In this document: positions 60,554-64,000 of the stretch, in pieces | Numbering within the stretch: position 1 is the stretch's first letter | Layout: every line of letters starts with the position of its first letter | From: Roseateles_B flavus | Lineage (GTDB): Bacteria; Pseudomonadota; Gammaproteobacteria; Burkholderiales; Burkholderiaceae_C | Direction: 5' to 3' | Assembly: GCF_039872765.1 (NCBI RefSeq) | Contig: NZ_JBDPZC010000011.1 | Coordinates: forward strand, 62,001-126,000 | DNA: 64,000 nucleotides | Program-made: the position numbers and the translations under genes | The notes under the pieces: generated by a model | Told to the model about the DNA's origin: nothing | Database searches by the model: none | Seen by the model: only the letters and a program-made list of their open reading frames with translations

Positions 60554-61486
60554 ATGAAGAAGATCGCTCTCGTCGCCGCTCTGGCCGCTGTTTCGGCTTC
60601 GGCTTTCGCTCAAAGCTCCGTGACCCTGTGGGGCCGCATGAATACCACCGTCGAAAGCCAGAAGTTTGGCACCGGTGACCGCAAGGTGGTTGTGCAGAAC
60701 AACTCGTCGCGTATCGGCCTGAAGGGTGCCGAAGACCTGGGCGGCGGCCTGAAGGCCAGCTTCGCACTGGAACACGGTCTGAACTCTGACACCGGTGCTC
60801 AAACCAGCCCTGGCGCTTTCTGGAACCGTGAAGCCCAAGTGCAACTGTCGGGCTCCTTCGGTGCTGTGCGTCTGGGCCAGTGGACCCATGGCTCCTACTT
60901 TGCCGTTGCTGACTACATCAGCATGCACAACCACGACACCGGCACTTCTTCCGATGCTCTGCTGAGCTACATCGGCGGCAATGCCAACAAGGTGGGCTAC
61001 TTCACCCCGAACATCGACGGCTTCGTGGGCGAAATCACCATGGGCGCTGGCGAAGGCGCTGCTCCCCGCGTGCTGGATCTGTCCGGTAACTACGACCAGG
61101 GCCCTCTGCACCTGGGTGCCGGCTTCACCAAGCAAGGTTCCAACAAGCAATACGCTGGCCGTGCCCTGTATGAACTGGGTGAGTTCACTGTGGGTGCTTA
61201 CCTGCAGCGTGAAGACATGGACGGCAACACCCGCAACATCTGGCGTCTGGCCGGCATGTACACCATGGGCGCTTCCGAGTTCCACGTGAACCTGGGCAGC
61301 ACCAGCAAGAGCAGCGACTTCGACACCCTGCACAAGGGCACCAACAAGGCTACGCAGCTGACCCTGGGTTACAACTACAACCTGAGCAAGCGCACCAAGG
61401 TCTACGGTTTCTTCACCAAGGTCGACAGCAAGACCAACGGCGACGATTTCAACAGCCTGGCTGCCGGCATCCGCCACAACTTCTAA
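60554..61486 (+). CDS. Gram-negative general porin (Burkholderiales OmpC type)
   Basis: A 310-residue trimeric porin. Signal peptide K-K-I-A-L-V-A-A-L-A-A-V-S-A-S-A-F-A, mature start Q-S-S-V-T-L-W-G-R, the L3-like region and C-terminal A-G-I-R-H-N-F. Codon choice is visibly shifted to GCT/GGT-type codons compared with neighbours, as expected for very high expression. ATG at 60554 gives AAGG a 6-nt spacing (60551 possible). Confidence 0.95.
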   Translation: MKKIALVAALAAVSASAFAQSSVTLWGRMNTTVESQKFGTGDRKVVVQNNSSRIGLKGAEDLGGGLKASFALEHGLNSDTGAQTSPGAFWNREAQVQLSGSFGAVRLGQWTHGSYFAVADYISMHNHDTGTSSDALLSYIGGNANKVGYFTPNIDGFVGEITMGAGEGAAPRVLDLSGNYDQGPLHLGAGFTKQGSNKQYAGRALYELGEFTVGAYLQREDMDGNTRNIWRLAGMYTMGASEFHVNLGSTSKSSDFDTLHKGTNKATQLTLGYNYNLSKRTKVYGFFTKVDSKTNGDDFNSLAAGIRHNF

Positions 61487-61507
61487 TCCCTCGGGATCAG
61501 AAAGTGC

Positions 61508-61536
61508 AAAAGGCGACCTTCGGGTCGCCTTTTTTC
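61508..61536 (+). terminator. Rho-independent terminator after the porin gene
   Basis: AAAAGGCGACC-ttcg-GGTCGCCTTTTTT, a perfect stem with a UUCG loop and T-tract, 22 bp after the stop. Confidence 0.93.
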
Positions 61537-61579
61537 ATTCTGTTGCGCCTCTTGCGATCCCTGAGCGCGCCGCCATTCG

Positions 61580-62635
<1,056 letters not shown>

Positions 62636-62679
62636 GGCGGCTCAGGGGGCGTGGACGTGGGGCGGCAGGGGGCGGGTTC

Positions 62680-63252
62680 TCAGCGGTTCAGGGACTTCAG
62701 CGCCAGCTTGATGCCCTCGCTGACGCCCACGTCGGCGGGCAGCTGCTTGAGCGCGGCGGCGGCTTCCTTGTCGCTGTAGCCCAGGGCCTGCAGGGCCTGG
62801 AGGATGTCGGCCTGGCTGTCGCTGGCCTCGCTGGCAGGCAGGGCGAGGTCGGGCCCCAGCTTGCCCTTGAGCTCCAGCAGCAGGCGTTCCGCTGTCTTCT
62901 TGCCAATGCCCGGCACCTTCACCAGGCGGCCGGCTTCCTGCAGGCTCACCGCCTGAGCCAGGTCGGCCACGCTGAGGCCGGACAGGATGGACAGCGCGGT
63001 GCGCGGGCCCACGCCGCTGATCTTGATCAGCAGGCGGAAGGTGGCGCGCTCTTCGGCGCTGAGGAAGCCGAAGAGGATCTGGGCGTCCTCGCGCACCACG
63101 AAGTGCGTCAGCAGACTCACCCGTTCGCCCAGGTTCGGCAGGTTGAAGAAGGTGCTCATGGGCACGTCGACTTCATAGCCGACGCCCTGCACGTCGATGA
63201 GCACGAGCGGGGGCGATTTTTCCGCGATGACGCCCGTGAGCCTTCCAATCAT
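62680..63252 (-). CDS. ruvA: Holliday-junction DNA-binding protein RuvA
   Basis: A 190-residue protein with the OB-fold start M-I-G-R-L-T-G-V-I-A-E-K, helix-hairpin-helix motifs (I-S-G-V-G-P-R-T-A-L and V-P-G-I-G-K-K-T-A-E-R-L) and the C-terminal domain III (A-L-Q-A-L-G-Y) that binds RuvB. Forms tetramers around four-way junctions. Confidence 0.98.
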   Translation of the reverse strand: MIGRLTGVIAEKSPPLVLIDVQGVGYEVDVPMSTFFNLPNLGERVSLLTHFVVREDAQILFGFLSAEERATFRLLIKISGVGPRTALSILSGLSVADLAQAVSLQEAGRLVKVPGIGKKTAERLLLELKGKLGPDLALPASEASDSQADILQALQALGYSDKEAAAALKQLPADVGVSEGIKLALKSLNR

Positions 63253-63307
63253 CGGGCGATTATCGGGGGCTTCGCTGCGCAGGGCGGTGCCCGCTCGCCG
63301 TGGACGC

Positions 63308-63961
63308 TCAGTTGCGGCCGAAGAGGCCCAGGCGCTGGGCTTCCAGCGCCGCCTCGGCCCGCGAGGACACGTTGAGCTTGCGATAGATCTGCTTCACGTA
63401 GTCGGCGATGGTGTGGCGGGACAGGCCCAGCTGCACGCCGATCTCGGGCAGGGTGAAGCCCTTGGCCACGCGCAGCAGCACCTCGGTCTCGCGCTCGGTG
63501 AGGGAGACCTCGATCAACTGCGGTGAAGCCTGCGGGCGACGCTGCGAGTTGAAATGCGCGATCACCTTGCGGGCGATGGAGGGCGACAGCGGCGGCTCGC
63601 CCTGGCTGATTCGCTGCAGCTGCTCCACCAGCAGCTCCCGGGCCTGCTCCTTCAGCAAGTAGCCGAAGGCGCCGGCCTGCAGGGCCGGGAAGATGTGCTC
63701 ATCGTCGTCGTGGATGGTGACGATCACCGACTGCACCTCGGGCTGCTTCTCGCGCAGGGCGGCGACCACGTCCACCCCCGAGCCGTCAGGCAGGCCCAGG
63801 TCCAGCAGGGCCAGGGTGAAGCGCTGGCTGTTGATGTGCTGCAGGGCGTCCTGCACCCGAGAGCATTCGGTGATCACGGCATTGGTGAAGACCTGGCTCA
63901 CCAGGGTCTTGAGCCAGGCGCGGATTTCCGGAATGTCTTCGAGCAGCAGGATGTTGTTCAT
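63308..63961 (-). CDS. NarL/FixJ-type response regulator
   Basis: A 217-residue regulator. Receiver domain with L-L-L-E-D-I-P, phospho-Asp in A-L-L-D-L-G-L-P-D-G-S-G, Lys in Y-L-L-K-E-Q; LuxR HTH with S-L-T-E-R-E-T-E-V-L-L-R-V-A-K-G and I-A-D-Y-V-K-Q-I-Y-R-K-L-N-V-S-S-R-A-E-A. Note I-H-D-D-D instead of the usual T/S near the switch residue. Cognate kinase probably outside the window to the right. Confidence 0.93.
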   Translation of the reverse strand: MNNILLLEDIPEIRAWLKTLVSQVFTNAVITECSRVQDALQHINSQRFTLALLDLGLPDGSGVDVVAALREKQPEVQSVIVTIHDDDEHIFPALQAGAFGYLLKEQARELLVEQLQRISQGEPPLSPSIARKVIAHFNSQRRPQASPQLIEVSLTERETEVLLRVAKGFTLPEIGVQLGLSRHTIADYVKQIYRKLNVSSRAEAALEAQRLGLFGRN

Positions 63962-64000
63962 GATGTTTTCTGGGTGTTGGCGGGCTCTGTGCGGGCCCCG

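Overview
The window looks like a chromosomal segment from a high-GC betaproteobacterium of the order Burkholderiales, probably near Roseateles, Mitsuaria or Rubrivivax. The evidence is the Burkholderiales-type general porin at 60554, the DUF1840 gene at 59409, the strong G/C preference at third codon positions, and a lysine/2-oxoadipate operon with Lrp control. Two segments differ in character. Positions 1 to about 24,100 form a specialised-metabolite cluster, and 25,479 to 64,000 is mostly ordinary chromosome.

The cluster (1-24,100) has no recognisable regulator. Reading leftward from 24,009 it encodes a cytochrome P450, a free-standing NRPS adenylation domain, a free carrier protein, a BacA-type prephenate decarboxylase, an isopropylmalate-synthase-like enzyme and an aminotransferase. 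Next come three ATP-grasp ligases (one on the opposite strand), a type II thioesterase and an MFS exporter. LeuC-, LeuD- and LeuB-like enzymes complete a keto-acid chain-elongation set. An aldo/keto reductase, a periplasmic PQQ dehydrogenase with its cytochrome c, an OprD-type porin, a class III CoA-transferase, a DAHP-synthase relative that has lost its catalytic residues, and a truncated TonB-dependent receptor follow. The combination resembles bacilysin logic (BacA decarboxylase, BacD ligase, BacE exporter), with added one-carbon chain elongation and an A-PCP-P450-TE module of the kind that makes beta-hydroxy amino acids. My inference is a small peptide antimetabolite built on a prephenate-derived, possibly homologated amino acid, perhaps finished by oxidation in the periplasm.

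From 24,010 to 25,478 I see no supported gene. Next come an acyltransferase-3 membrane protein, a long SPFH protein, a LytS/LytTR two-component pair with a possible 21-bp-period operator, a ketopantoate-reductase-family gene, an OmpA-like lipid-interface protein, an M24 peptidase and two tiny membrane proteins. Positions 34,471-40,525 hold a lysine/2-aminoadipate catabolic locus (Lrp regulator, saccharopine dehydrogenase, semialdehyde dehydrogenase, 2-oxoadipate dioxygenase/decarboxylase HglS, D-2-hydroxyglutarate dehydrogenase) with two copies of a REP-like palindromic repeat between its genes. A tRNA-Leu(CAG) with a terminator follows.

From 40,846 onward are a PAS-GGDEF-EAL protein, a GNAT acetyltransferase, a MacA/FtsX/LolD-like export system, an M13 metallopeptidase, an alpha/beta hydrolase, an enoyl-CoA hydratase with 3-hydroxyacyl-CoA dehydrogenase, an IclR regulator and a beta-ketoadipyl-CoA thiolase (aromatic-acid degradation). 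After these come an HD-GYP plus PAS-GGDEF-EAL pair, DUF1840, a phosphoglycerate-mutase-family phosphatase, a porin, ruvB and ruvA, and a NarL-type response regulator. Translation starts were chosen from ribosome-binding sites, overlaps and family N-termini. All family calls were made by eye without database searches.
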